64,000 nt of DNA from Ifrita kowaldi (taxonomy: Eukaryota > Chordata > Aves > Passeriformes > Cinclosomatidae). Below, piece after piece: positions 45,123 through 57,475 of this stretch (its first letter is position 1; each line of letters starts with the position of its first letter). The notes beneath the pieces were generated by a model, which saw only the letters and a list, made by a program, of their open reading frames with translations, did no database searches and was not told the origin of the DNA. The position numbers were made by a program, and so were the translations under genes. The stretch covers positions 1 through 64,000 of the forward strand of contig VZRS01002651.1 in NCBI GenBank assembly GCA_013398055.1, given 5' to 3'.

Positions 45123-48100
45123 GGTCACTACCAGCTCCCTGTGAGGGAGGGAACCAGGATTGCCCTGCTTCACAGATGGGGAGCCAAGTGGCTTCAGGGA
45201 GTCTCTTGGTGCCTGTGGGCTGCAGCCCAATAACCCTGTGCTTCAGCAGCGTGGTGTCCTCGGGCCCTTTGCCTGCTGCCTGCCTGGGTCCCCCCTCACT
45301 GCTGGCTTGGCAGGTGATGCGGTGCTCATCCCATCACTCGTGCTGGCTCTTCCTGCTTGGGGTGAGAACCTCACGGCCCTGCTGCGTGTCCCTCGGAGGT
45401 GAAGGCTGGTGTCACCATCACTTCAACAAGTCAAGTTATGAGGTGAACTTAAATACTGATGAAGGAGAAGTCTGTTTTCCTTCAGTCTAGACTGGGTTTC
45501 ATAATTCCCTGTCTGTTTCCCATCACTGGTCCACAAAGCACTCTGTCGTATGAAAAACACTTGTTCAGCTCTGTGGGCCTCAGCCTCCTTTTTGTTGAAG
45601 AAGAAGAAAAAGCCTTTCCCCAAGCAACAGCTGAGGTTCTGTCATTTTCTTAGCCTCAATTAAAAGATGAGCTTAGGTAGACCCCGGTTGTTGGCACAGC
45701 AGTGAGGAAGGTGTGAAAGCCTTGGATTACAGACATGGAGGTGGCCCCTTCCATGATTTGCTTACAAAGGACACTGAATGCTGACCTGGAGTGAGATTTA
45801 GAGTATGTTTTAATTTAAGCATTACAGTGAGCCTATGTATATCTAAATTTCTATCTTCTAAACAGGAAAAAACCAGCAAACCCCCAAATAAATTAAGGGA
45901 TTTAATTAGTAGAGTTGCCTAGAATGATAGCTTTTTGGAATGGAGAAAGTACTATTTTTGGGTTGCTTTCTATATAACACCTGAGAAACAGCCACTTTTG
46001 ACTGACTGGTCCTCAGAATACTTCTTATCAAATTACTTACTCAAAAAGACAAAAAAATTGTGGTTTAGTTGGTATCTATGTTTCTGGAAATAAATGCATG
46101 TACTTGAAAAACAGACATTTTTTGTTCAGAATTTGTCCCTGTGGATTTTCTGTGAAAACTTACCGTAGTCTTGAAAGTTCCAACACGCTGCTCACACCTG
46201 CATGTTTTTGTAGCCTCATGTTGGTGGTGGTAAGAGCCCAGGTGGGCAGTCCTACATGTCAGGGTTGGAGCTTCTGTCTTGATTTCCAGCAAAGTTCCCA
46301 GGCCATGCTGCTCTCAGTCTGCCCACCCACCCTCACAGCCAGACACACAGAAGTTTAAAGGCATTAGGCACTGCTCCGAGGTGAAACCATGGGGAGGCTC
46401 TCCACACACGTGTAGATAGGGAGCTGTTTGAACCAAACAGAGATCTGGTATCTGTATTCCTGTACACCTACCCTAAGTTATGGGATTGGAGGTTGTTGTA
46501 GGGAGGAAAACAAGAGCCAGGAAAGTAGGGTGGGCTTGAAAGTGAAGGAATTAGGAAGTGAGGATGAGGAGTTTGCTATGATGAGCAGCAAGGCCCATTG
46601 CAGACTCCTGTGGAAGCCATAAAAATCTGCTTTGGTCATGAGAAGCAGAGGCAGGGAGAAGCTAAACTGGAAAGGGTTATTTCTCATTGTATGGGAGGAT
46701 CAGATGGAAGCACCTGGCAGTTTTGAAGAGTGGGAAGTCTGCTTTCATACAACATGCAGTGAGGTTACCCAACTTGCTGCTAGCAGGTGTAATGTAGGGC
46801 CAAACAAGGCCAATTGTTGTCAGAAGACAGTTCGTACCATGTGGATCTATCCAGGACCATTCATTGCAAAGAGAACAGCTGTGGTCCTTGGCTCAGGAAG
46901 CCCCTAACCTGTGGATTGTTGTGGGTGTGTGCAAGGGATAGTTTATTCCTTGTGCTCTTACCCTGAGCATTTCCTGTTGGGTGTTGCTGGAAATGTGGTA
47001 TTAGCTTAGACAGACCTTTGAGCTGACCAGGCCTACTGTGTTTTTCCATTTTAATTTAGGACTTTCATACTTTGGTGCTTGACTCTGTACAGATGCCTCT
47101 GACAAGTGGAAAAATAACAGGAAAACCTCTCATGTGAATCAGACCTTCTGCTCTGTTTCTTCATCTTGTTGTGATATTTCCTTAGCGGAGGTAACCTGAC
47201 CATTTGAAATTCATGAGAAGAATGTTCTTCAGAGTATGAAATGAATTTTGTTTGGGAAAATTCCTGGGGATTTTCCTATCCTTGACTCTCCTCTTGGGCT
47301 GTGATGCTATTTATTGGCATAAAGTGCCCTGACCTATTTTATTTCTCGAGGTTTTTCCCAAGATTTGGCTGACAGACTATGGAAAAAATAATTAGATTCT
47401 TAGATAATTCAAATGCTGTGTGCTGTGTCAGGCACACCTCTTCTGATGTCTGATAAGAGACAAGTGAACACAGTTCCTTGCAAGGAACTTTCTTTAGATG
47501 GCACAAACACGTAACCACATGACTGTGGCTGATGAACAGGTGTTATACAATATGGGGACAATTCCAGCACTTCCCTTAATTTATTCCATTGGCATGCCTG
47601 AAACCTGCATAGAGTGACTATCTTGATTTGATAGTTCAATCTTTTTGCCTTCCAATCCCAGACTCTTCTTTTCAAGTTCCTAATAGCTGGGAAAATTGAG
47701 AAGGAAGTGGTGTTTACTGAGTGCCTGGAATTTATTTTTCTACACATAACCATTAAGAAATGAGCAAGCCCATAGACAGGACCTTCTTGTGGGACTGTGT
47801 GTGCACCAAATGTTTTCCTTCGGTGCAAGTTGAGCTGTTTCTCAAACGATGCTTGTCCTGTGCTAGTGCAGTTAGTGGGCAATTAGAACTAGAGAAGGGA
47901 GCTGGCTAAAAAGGGAAAAGCTCAACCTGCAGATGCTTGTGTGTCCTTTACAAAGACCCCTGTCTGGAATGGCGTTGTACAGCAGGCAGGCATACCTACT
48001 GTAACAGCCTACTCTCACATCTCTCATCGTTGCCTGGCTTTAGGTAGGACTGAGCTGTGATGCCTGTGAAGCACAACTTGCTCACCTCTAATTCTCCTGA

Positions 48101-51100
48101 GGTCCAGTCCCACTGCACCAGCCTGGAGGGTCCCTCTGGGGACAGGCTCTTCCTTTGCTGCTCTCAGGTGCTGGCTACAGAGCCTCAATGTCTAAAGACA
48201 TTAATACCTGCTACCAGCACATTAAAACAGAAGCAGAAAGTCCCAAAAGATGCTGATAGCTGAAGAAATTCTGAAGGAATTCCTAACAAGGAAGTTAATT
48301 TTATCATTCCGTACAAAAGCGAATGGAAGTATGTCTGTGTACCACATGCAAAGTCTGGACATGCACTTTCCTAACCCATGGTGCAAGCACAACAGTAACC
48401 TGATCCTGTGACCAAGGGCTGTATTGTTTGCCCAGGTTTCATAGATAAATCTTGCATTTCTAACTCACTGATGTCCTAGCTGTTTGCACTCAGCTACCTA
48501 GCTCCTGAATTTCCCACTCAGGCTTTGGGCATTGGTGTGGTTCTTGGTGCTGCGGGAATGGGGGCTGGAGTGCCATCAATGGACAGAGGAGCGGTTAATG
48601 GTGCCCTCTGGAATGCAGCGCTCACTTTGGGCTGGTGAAGCAGGGCTAAATTTTACCATGCCTGCCTTTTCTAGTGCTCAGCCCACCCCTTTCTCACCAT
48701 TCCAAAGACAGCCTGTTTGTTCCTGCACAGTCATGCTGAGTTTTCCTTCAGGTTTGTATCTCAAGTTTTACCTCACCCTTCATATGTTTGAAGCCACAGT
48801 CCTTAAAAGTGGTGGTGGTGAGGCTACTGGGAAAACACCACCCTAGGAGGCTGCGAAGTCTGTTTGTTCTTCAGGTCACGTGAAATGGGAGGTAAGTGAT
48901 AAGCCTAGTTCTAGAAGGCAGCAGTATTCTATCTGATCTTGTCCTTCCAGTGGGGAAAAAAAAAAAGGTGAGGATTTGATAATTTATATGGAATACAGTC
49001 GTAAACTTGGAGTGATTTATACTGCTAATGGAAAGCACTTTAACTTTGATTTTTTAACTGTGTGTCAGATGAAAGGATAATCTTAGCCTGTCTGATTTCC
49101 CATTGCTGCTGGGTTGCACAGCATCTGCCTAAAATGAAAAGGCAGTGTGCAGATACCAGTGTACAAAAGTAGCAAGCTCACATGGCCAGGTCCATTGCCT
49201 GCCTTCCTTCCATTTTTCAGTCTCAGGTCTCACTGGTGTTTGTTGTTAATTATTCTGGCTGCGGGCTTGTTAAGAAGCCCTGAAACCGAAGCATTTTTCC
49301 AGGCACAAGTCATTTGCGCTGAGGTGTTTGTTTAACTAGTGACTGGCCTTCTCTTGTTTTGTCTCTTAGTCATAAGAGGTGAGGATCTTTGAGCATGATG
49401 TAAAGAAGAGTCCTGGTCAAAATATGGTGAGGCATGTGAAAATTGTGACTTTAGCGGGGGTTCTGGGTTAGTTCTGGGTTGACTCTGCCGATTCCTGAAT
49501 TATACAGGGTAGCTGGACACAGTCACACCATCCTTCCCTGCCCCGATAGTGTCTCTGAAGGAGTATTTGCTCATATCCAGCTTTGGGTTGGTTACTTCTC
49601 CACAAGTTTTTAACCATTCTTTAAAGGCACTACAAAAGTGCACCATTGTTATTTCACTGATGAAATGGCTTGATGAAGCTCTTAAGGTGGTAGCACTCTG
49701 AAAGATCTCATTCCACCCTTCCCCTTTTTTCTTCTGTGGGCTGGCACAAAGGTTGGAGTGGATGTGTGCATGACAGGGCAGCAGATCTGGGTGAAAATGG
49801 ACAGCTTGTGTTAGTGCAAGGCACAGGCTGGTGGGAACAAGCAGCTGGGAACATGGGGAGGACAGGGCGTGGTTTTTTTGGTGGTGGTGCCAACAGATCT
49901 GTGATTAAAGCATTGATGAAACTGAGAGTAAACTTTTGGCCAGATCTGTGTTACATGACATCAGAACTGAAGCTTTTAAGGATTCACGCCTACTTTCTTT
50001 ACAAGAACTGTCCCTTCAGGCTAGATAGATTAATTACAGGAAAACTGTTCAGGGGTTCAGGAAAACTTGATGGTTCTTTTGCTGAGACGCCATCTCTGCT
50101 TTTTTTAAAAAATACAGCAGGCATCTGGAGCAGCTTGGTTTGCTGTTGTAGTGTGAAGGGTGGAGCTGTTGCCTGGAGGTCTGAATGAGCCTGGTGGTAT
50201 CAGTGTGAGGCCCTGCTGCTGTCACCCAGTCATATTGTGGCTTGCTCTGTGTTTGAGCACACCATGGCTGAGCTGTTTAGGTTTAATGGCTTTAATAAGA
50301 AGAGGCACTCACATGTACTGAGTTTTCTCAGACAGACTGAGAACACTGGAAGCCAAACCTTCCTGCTTTCATTGCAGATTTGTCTGTTCTGTGCCACTGG
50401 TGCTGACAGACAGTCTGGGCCTGTTTAACCATGCAGCAAAGCATGAAGCCTCTCTAGGTCAGGGAAGGAAGCTTGTCCCACGTGCCTCTCTGGAGGGCAT
50501 TTCAGAGTTTCAATTACCTGTTAAAATTATGTCCTCAAAACATGCAAATGTGGCAGTGATATGTTCAGTCCTTGAGCCATGCTTACCACAGCTTTCCTGG
50601 GAACTTGGTGTATATGCCCAGTTTGGTGTGGAAGGTATCTATGACATCCTTTCTGTAGAAAACTAGGCCAGCTCACAGATCCTGTTTTACATTTCTTGTA
50701 TCTTCTGTGCTGGCCTTGCAACATGGTTATAAAATATACCAGCCTGGCACATATACTTATTATCCTGGACAGGGAGGGTAGGCTCGGGTTAAGGTTACTC
50801 TCCTGAGATACAGAAAGTTTTAGTACAGCCCCTCCTCTGTTACTATGTTGTTTGTGACCTTGAAGTCATTTAATGTGACTGGAACTTCATAAGGTGTTAA
50901 CACCTAGCAAAATGAAGTCAGAGGAGTGGTGGAAACTGCTTGTGCTTCTGTTTTGCGGGTAATTAATATGATCTTGCCTTAATCCCTTGCTGGATGATTA
51001 ATGCTGTAGAATTATTGGTAGTAGGACTCAGGGTTTAATAGCACTGGGGTATGATTTTGGATAGTTTATCCCTTCTTTTTTTTTTTTCCATAATAAAACT

Positions 51101-53099
51101 TCCTTTGTGAACTCTTACCTGAAAAACTCCTGTAGATACCACGTGCTGCTGTGTTGGTTGATGCATGAAAGAAGGCCTGAATCATGGCTAGGATAATGAA
51201 CTTAAAACTTAATGAAAATCAGTATTGAAATCTACTTAGTGTGGAACTAAGTTACCTGTTTGGTATTACCCCGAAGTTTTTGATTTGTATAGATTTTAAT
51301 GAAATAGTTTCTTTCAGCTGATTGCAGTTTAGGTGATGACGCAGTGAAGCCTTGAGAAAGTCTCCTCTCTCCAAAGTTACTTGAAAAGCTAAAGAAAATT
51401 CTGCAGCTAAAGGAGAAATGATGTCATTCTTCACGACACAGAGATTGTAAAACAATTGTGTTTTATTGGACCTGATCTCTATCCTTCACTGAATTCAAGA
51501 GGATTTGGCTGAAGCCTATAGTGATAACTGAGCAAGGGATGGCTGATAAAGAGAAACTTGTTATTAGTCAGTGACACTGGTCATAATGAAAGCTAGGTCA
51601 AGAGACAGATGATGTCACACAGGTAACATCAGTAGTTTTAATTCGTTTTCTGAAAGTTCGAACATGAGGAAAAAAGAATGCCTTTGGTTTCAAGAAAACA
51701 AACCCTTAGAAGTTGTATTTCCTAGGGATTTGTTAACAGCAAAATCCATTTGTCTGTTTAACTACTGTTGCTTTTATTTTGAGGTATTCTCATACAAAGC
51801 AGAATGATTCAGCATTTCAGAACTCCATTCATTCATTCGTTTGTTTTTTCCTGACTCAGCTTGAGGAAGCTGACTGAAAGAACACCTTTCCCTCCAAATA
51901 TAGACAGACAAATGTCATCTAATAATGATAATTTCTGAACAGCAGATGATGGGAGCAGCAGCAGAAATAGGAATTGGTGGTACTTTTTTCTTTTTCTTTT
52001 TTTTTCTTTCTCCTGAGCCTCTGCATTGCCTGCAAAGTTGGAAAACTTTAAACTAGTCTCACATACTGAGGGAAGGTTTGTATCCCTCCCCCTCAGTAAA
52101 ATACATTCAGAATGTCTCTGACAAATAAGAAATTGGTGCAGGATCTACCTCATTAGTTTGGTTGACTGCTGCAGAAGACATCTGTCTATTCATCTGGCTG
52201 TTATTTCATTATCATCTCCTTGCGGGTACTGGGACTGGAAGAAATCTCCAGTTGTTGAATCCCTTTCAGGTTTGTTTAAAGTGGTTGTCTGTCTTGGTTT
52301 TGTGTCTTGTCCCATCTCAGAGGTGTGATTTCCTCTTTATTCTACTATTCCTTGCTGAACACTTCACACAGTACAAAGAGGTACTGAGGTGCCAAGGTAG
52401 GAGTGCAGACAAGAAGTGCTGTGGACCTGTTCAGCGTGGACTCAGTGGATATCAGACAGTGAAGAGGTCGGATGCTGAATGTTTTTGTTGAGTTTAATTT
52501 CGTAAAGGAAAGAACCCATAGCTTAACACTTGCCTGTGAATAGATAGCCATTAGTTCTTGGGACATTGTAATTAGTAGATAGAAGTCCTAAATACATGAA
52601 AGTGAGATTTTAATTTTTTGTGGAGGGAGAGGAGGGGGAAGTGGTGAAAACAAATTATGTAAGACTAGAAATCCTTGATTTAAAAACTTATTTTCCACAG
52701 TCACCCTGCTGAATGTCTGTGCATTGCCCTCCCTGCTTCTCTAGGTCCTGCCAGTGTTCCTGTGTCACTGCTAGTGTGGGCTCTCAGCTCTGTTAAGGGA
52801 CAGCAGCTCTGACCTGACAGGCAGCTCCCAGGCATTATTCCCTTCCTCTTCATTCCTACGCTGAAACAGTCCATGTTTGCCACCTTGTCTGAGATCAGGC
52901 AGTTTTCCAAGCTGCAGCAGCTGTTCGTATATTCCTCTTAGGTTATTTGAACTGATGCACAGAGGATTTTGGAGCTGCCCCTGCTGGGCTTACTTAAATT
53001 TCTGTGAGTTGTCTTTGCTGTATTCACCCTTGAATTAGATCAGCTCAAGCAATTTTATTGTGCAATTTTTGCTCAGGACTAGTACAGCAGACAAGAAAG

Positions 53100-53160
53100 G
53101 TGTGTGTGTGTGTATGTGTGGGAGGTTGTTTTCAGTCCTGTAAATAATAATAATAATAAT
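53100..53160. repeat. (GT)n and (AAT)n microsatellites close together
   Basis: A GT-rich tract at 53100-53120 and six AAT units at 53142-53160 lie 20 bases apart. Confidence 0.85.
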
Positions 53161-54289
53161 CTCCAGCTCTTCACTGGTCACTTCTTTCCTCTCCCATTAC
53201 TCCCAAAGATTGTTCCTGCGTGTTTTACTGGTGAGATAAGGTTTCCTTTAGAAGTTAGGTGCCAATTTGAGCTTCACTTAGAAGCTTTACAAAAAGGTTG
53301 TTGGAAGTGCCGAGGGAGAGAGAGCTCCCTCTGAGCATCTTGCCTGCCTTTGGGGTATCCCTGTGAAGAGCTGTGGGTTCTTAAATGCATTGAGAAAGGG
53401 CAGGGGGATCAGTTCCTGGAAGAGTTTTCTTTCCCTGTGGGACTCTGGAGGAATTTTGCTTGCACTTGTAGCCACTTTGTGGTGAGAACAAATGCACCTT
53501 GCTCTGCATTTCTTGGAACCGGGTCTTGCTCACCCCTTACATCTCTAGTAGTGGTGCTGTGTGTTTTTGTGTACTCCTGACTCCTGTGGTCCTGCAGTGG
53601 TTGTGGATTTTTTGCCTCCTATGATTTGAAGCTGAGTTGCTGAGGACTCTGTGTGCGTGTGTGTGTAGGAATAGCAGATTAGAAAATGAGAGGTTGGTAG
53701 GCTCAAAGAGCTTCCTGAAAGTGTGGGAGTACAGGCCAGAGAAAGGAAGAGAAATCTTTTTGAAGTTATATCAGTGCTTTACATGGACAAGAATAGCAGG
53801 CAAGAGCGTATTGACAGAGCGGTCTGAGGATCAGTGTTGCTGCATGGCAAAGTGTTACTGCTGTAAAAATCACTGCTGTCCACTAGTGAAACAAATTGTT
53901 CCAGTGTGAGTGCAGTTTTACTGGTATGGTTGGGTCGCAGCACGCATTCTGCTCACACAGCTGGGTTAGTGTTAGTCAGACCTGGTGAACGCTGATAGGT
54001 CTGCACGTGTCTGTAGTGTACGTGCAGCCCTTCTAAAAATTATGGAGGAGGTGTGAGGAAGGGCTCAGATCATGTCTTGTGACATGCTCTGCCCCTGGGA
54101 GGAGATGGCTGGCTGTTCTGTTGCAGGTCTGTAACGTGTGGTTCATTACTGGGTGCAGTGATGCTTGTGTCCTTCCTCCAGCTTGCAGAATGTCCTTCCT
54201 GAAAACAATTCAACTCCTTACCTGAAAGATTGTACTGAGTGGTAACCAGGCCTTGGGTCCTTGGTGGAGCAAGGAAACATTTTGTTTCG

Positions 54290-54400
54290 TGTTTTAGCTG
54301 CTGTTTCCAAAGGCTTTACAGAACAAATCAATGTAATTTCCTCTGTTTTTCTAATGGGGAAACTGATGCAGAGAGGAGCAGGGGTGAAAAGGGAACAGCT
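54290..54400 (-). mobile_element. Possible MIR/CORE-SINE-like remnant, antisense
   Basis: ttctaatggggaaactgatg then cagagaggagcagggg matches the antisense MIR core (cagatggggaaactgaggcacagagagg). Only the core is recognisable. Confidence 0.4.
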
Positions 54401-57016
54401 TATTTTGCACCTACAATCCCGAAATGGGAATAGCAACCTGTTTTGCTTTAGCCTGGTGCTTTGGGCACTTGTTCAACAAGACATTTAAGCACATGCTTAA
54501 TGATACGCATGGCAATAGCTCCCTTACTATTTCCTCTTTTCAGAGCATCATAAACAATACTTCTCTCTGAACTCAAACTGTAGGGCTGTGCCCACTCATG
54601 CCAATCCGCTGGAATCACCCAAGCTGTCAGCCAGGACACAGCTGGTGTCAACATCTGGCCTGTAGAACCTGTCTTATTGTTAGGGATGCAGAAGGTGGAG
54701 CAGAGTCATCTAAACAGTGAGGAAATGTTAGTAGCTGGTTTGCAGGAGATGGAAACAAGCTTGTTTGACAGGTGACTCTTGGATGCAGTTGACTTGAAAA
54801 GAAACTCCTGAACCTCCAGGTGAGCTCAGAACAATCCCACGGAGACAGCACAGGGTCACCAAGTAAACACTTTCATGCAACGGCTTAATGACCCCTGTTA
54901 GTCATGCATTGAGCGTTTAAGCAGTGTAGTACCTCTGTTTAAATACAAACACCAGCCTAAAACAGCAACAAACCCTAAACCAAAGGAGCAATGACTGTTC
55001 CAGTACGTCTGCTTGTTTGTCTTCAAAGAGACTTTCAGTCTTTGCAATTATCCTGGCATAAAATGTTTCATGGTTGTGCTAACAGGCAGACTTGTGTCAG
55101 CACTGGAAGCTGCTTTAATGAACCCCAAGGTCTGACAGCCAACCTTGCTCTTTTAAGAGCAGCAATTTGTTGATCACAAGAAAATTACCTTTTTCAGGAT
55201 CTCAGCTGAGGAGCTGTTTGTGGGATTGTGGAATTACAGTGCCTAGAAAGCATTACAACTCCATTTGCTGCTGTGTTCTCTTCGTATATCATGTGAGACA
55301 CCATTCATTTTTCTAGTCTGAAGACCAACCTCAGTTCACTATATCCCTCTAGGCATGTTGGTCATCCTGGGGCCTTTGCCACTGATTTTGGAAGGATATG
55401 ATTCAGAACTTTCATCTGGGTTGGATTTTCTCAGTGAGATTGTTTGTGAGAGAACAAATTTCAGGATCATATCCCAGGATTTTATATACTTTTGTTTCTT
55501 TCCATCTATAGATCCAGGATTTTTGTGAGTGTTGCAATCTTAGCATCAGGAATTAATCCACTCTGATTAGAACCAATGGGAGTTTCCATTACTAATTGCC
55601 ACTGACGTAAATTCCAGCTCATAAATTAGGGATCAGAATGTATTATGTTATTGTTATATACTACATTAAGTGCAATATAGACTTTATATATATATATCAT
55701 AATTTTATGTGCGATATATGTTGTTGCTTGCCACATTTACTTTTAAGTAATGTTACTTTCTAAAATTAGAGACTGCTATAGGCTGTCTGAAGAGTTAGTC
55801 TGAAGTAGATTGGTTTTTTTTTGTCCAATCCTGGAGGCAGCTGGATTTTTTTTATGGGTGATTCCTTTAGCTCTCTGTGTGCTCCTTGCCTGTGTCTCAG
55901 GAATCCCTGCATTAAAAAAACCAAAAACCAAAAATCCAACCAAATTAAAAAATTACTATTCTGTTGTCTTGTACAGCATTCAGCAATCCTCAGACATCTT
56001 GTTCCACAGATAATGGGCACAAGCCCGAAGCACCAATAGACTGATGTTGTCTTTGATGTTTGGAACATGCAGATAACTTTGTTTTCACAGAGAAGCAAAT
56101 CTGTAAAGGATTGAAGGGGGTGAATTGATGTCTAAAGATGGGTGAAAGGGGCAACTATATGGAATGAGAGCAAAAATTGGTCACTGCCACAAAGGTGCTA
56201 CCAAATTGGTAGGCATTTGGTTAACATCTAATTTCTTAGCCAGAAGGGTTACAATTTATTTAAATAAAACATCTGCATAATGATTTTTTAAATGGCTAAA
56301 TGATTTAATAAAAGGTTGAATTAGATTTGTTAAATGGTTAGTAGAAAGCTAGAGCCACAACACAAGGAATATCTTCTCATTTTTCTCTTTTATTTTGGGT
56401 GTTGCACAGGGCAGACAGAACTGGTGGTTCAGAAAGGGATTGCTCATCTCTGCAACATCTCAGAAGGTAGAGTAATAGAGCCCAGCTAAAGAAAGGAAGG
56501 AAGATACCTCTCCCCATTAGAAACCTACAATTTGTGATGCAAATCAAAGGGAGGCACATTTACCGGTTTTGAAACTTACTCTTAGTTCACCCTGGTAATT
56601 GCCATACATGAGATTTGCATCAAAAATTTTGTTAAACTTTCATAACCAGATTATCAGTATTGTACAAAACTTCTGTGATCTAAGGTTCTGTGATTTAGGC
56701 CTGGGTCCTGTAAATGTCTACTGAGATTTTTCTGGACTTGCACTTAATTTTGGCCAAATATAGGTTGAGCATCTTAATGACTTAAGGGTGAAATAATTGA
56801 AAACTTTAGCATTTACAGTGATGATTATGGCTAAAAGACGAGAACAACAGCTCTTGATCTGAACATTTCCAAATTTGGAAGTCTGAAATTCACATCTGGT
56901 TAGAATTTTTAGATGGAAAGATTTTATCCTTAAAAAAAAATAATAAATCACTGATGCTGAAGCTTAAACAGCTACAAAATAAATCCCTCAGGAAATACAA
57001 AACATTGTATGGAGGG

Positions 57017-57039
57017 GTTTTTTGTTTTGTTTTGTTTTG
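57017..57039. repeat. (TTTTG)n microsatellite
   Basis: Four to five TTTTG units followed by a T run. Confidence 0.85.
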
Positions 57040-57420
57040 GTTTTTTTGAGGAATTGATTGCAGTGCTTCTCACCTTGATGTTCTTGAGTCACGCTGTTAA
57101 TTCCTATTGCTCAAGTTAAAAAAGAGGATGGTAGCTTAAAGCAAGGCGCAGCTCATGGTTAAACAAGCTTTGAGACTTTTGGGCTGCCTGTCAGTGGGAA
57201 AGCCAAGGGTTAATGGTTATTCTGTCAGCTCTTGGTGCAGAGATGTGCTGTGCACACACCAGGAGCAGTTGTACGAATGCGCGCAGGCCCCGCTGGGTTT
57301 GGGGGATGACTCGTGTCTGAACGCCTGCAGGCTTGCGGCTCAGTTTTATATGATTTGGGGTTTTTTTTAGAATCCTTTTTAAAAATACACAGGAATTAAG
57401 CAATTTCCTTTACATGGTGC

Positions 57421-57475
57421 CTCAGCCAAAGCCCACTGAAGTCACTGGGAAGACTCCCACTGTTTTTAGCTGGTG
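57421..57475. repeat. Old amniote-type dispersed repeat with inverted core
   Basis: agcccactgaagtcactggg then aagactcccactg resembles an ancient reptile/bird repeat with the pattern 'cccattgaagtcaatgggag' followed by 'actcccattg'. The core is itself an inverted repeat (cactgaagtcactggg against cccactg). The name is not certain. Confidence 0.4.

Larger units (their letters stand above)
43051..54289. other. Unannotated DNA, AT-leaning, no gene recognised
   Basis: About 11 kb without a supported exon or young transposon. It includes a (TG)n tract at 45107-45122, GT-rich and AAT tracts at 53100-53160, and several poly-T or poly-A runs. The longest frame, 47409-47882 minus (157 codons), shows no domain and no splice context. 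A 17-base segment at 48875-48891 lies between a good acceptor and a good donor and is treated as a weak microexon candidate. Confidence 0.4.

Noticed and set aside
46428..46907. 160 codons in one frame broken by a single stop
   Set aside because: The composition does not resemble a known protein and there are no splice sites or conservation evidence; likely chance.
47409..47882. 157-codon minus-strand frame
   Set aside because: No recognisable motif or exon signals; treated as chance.
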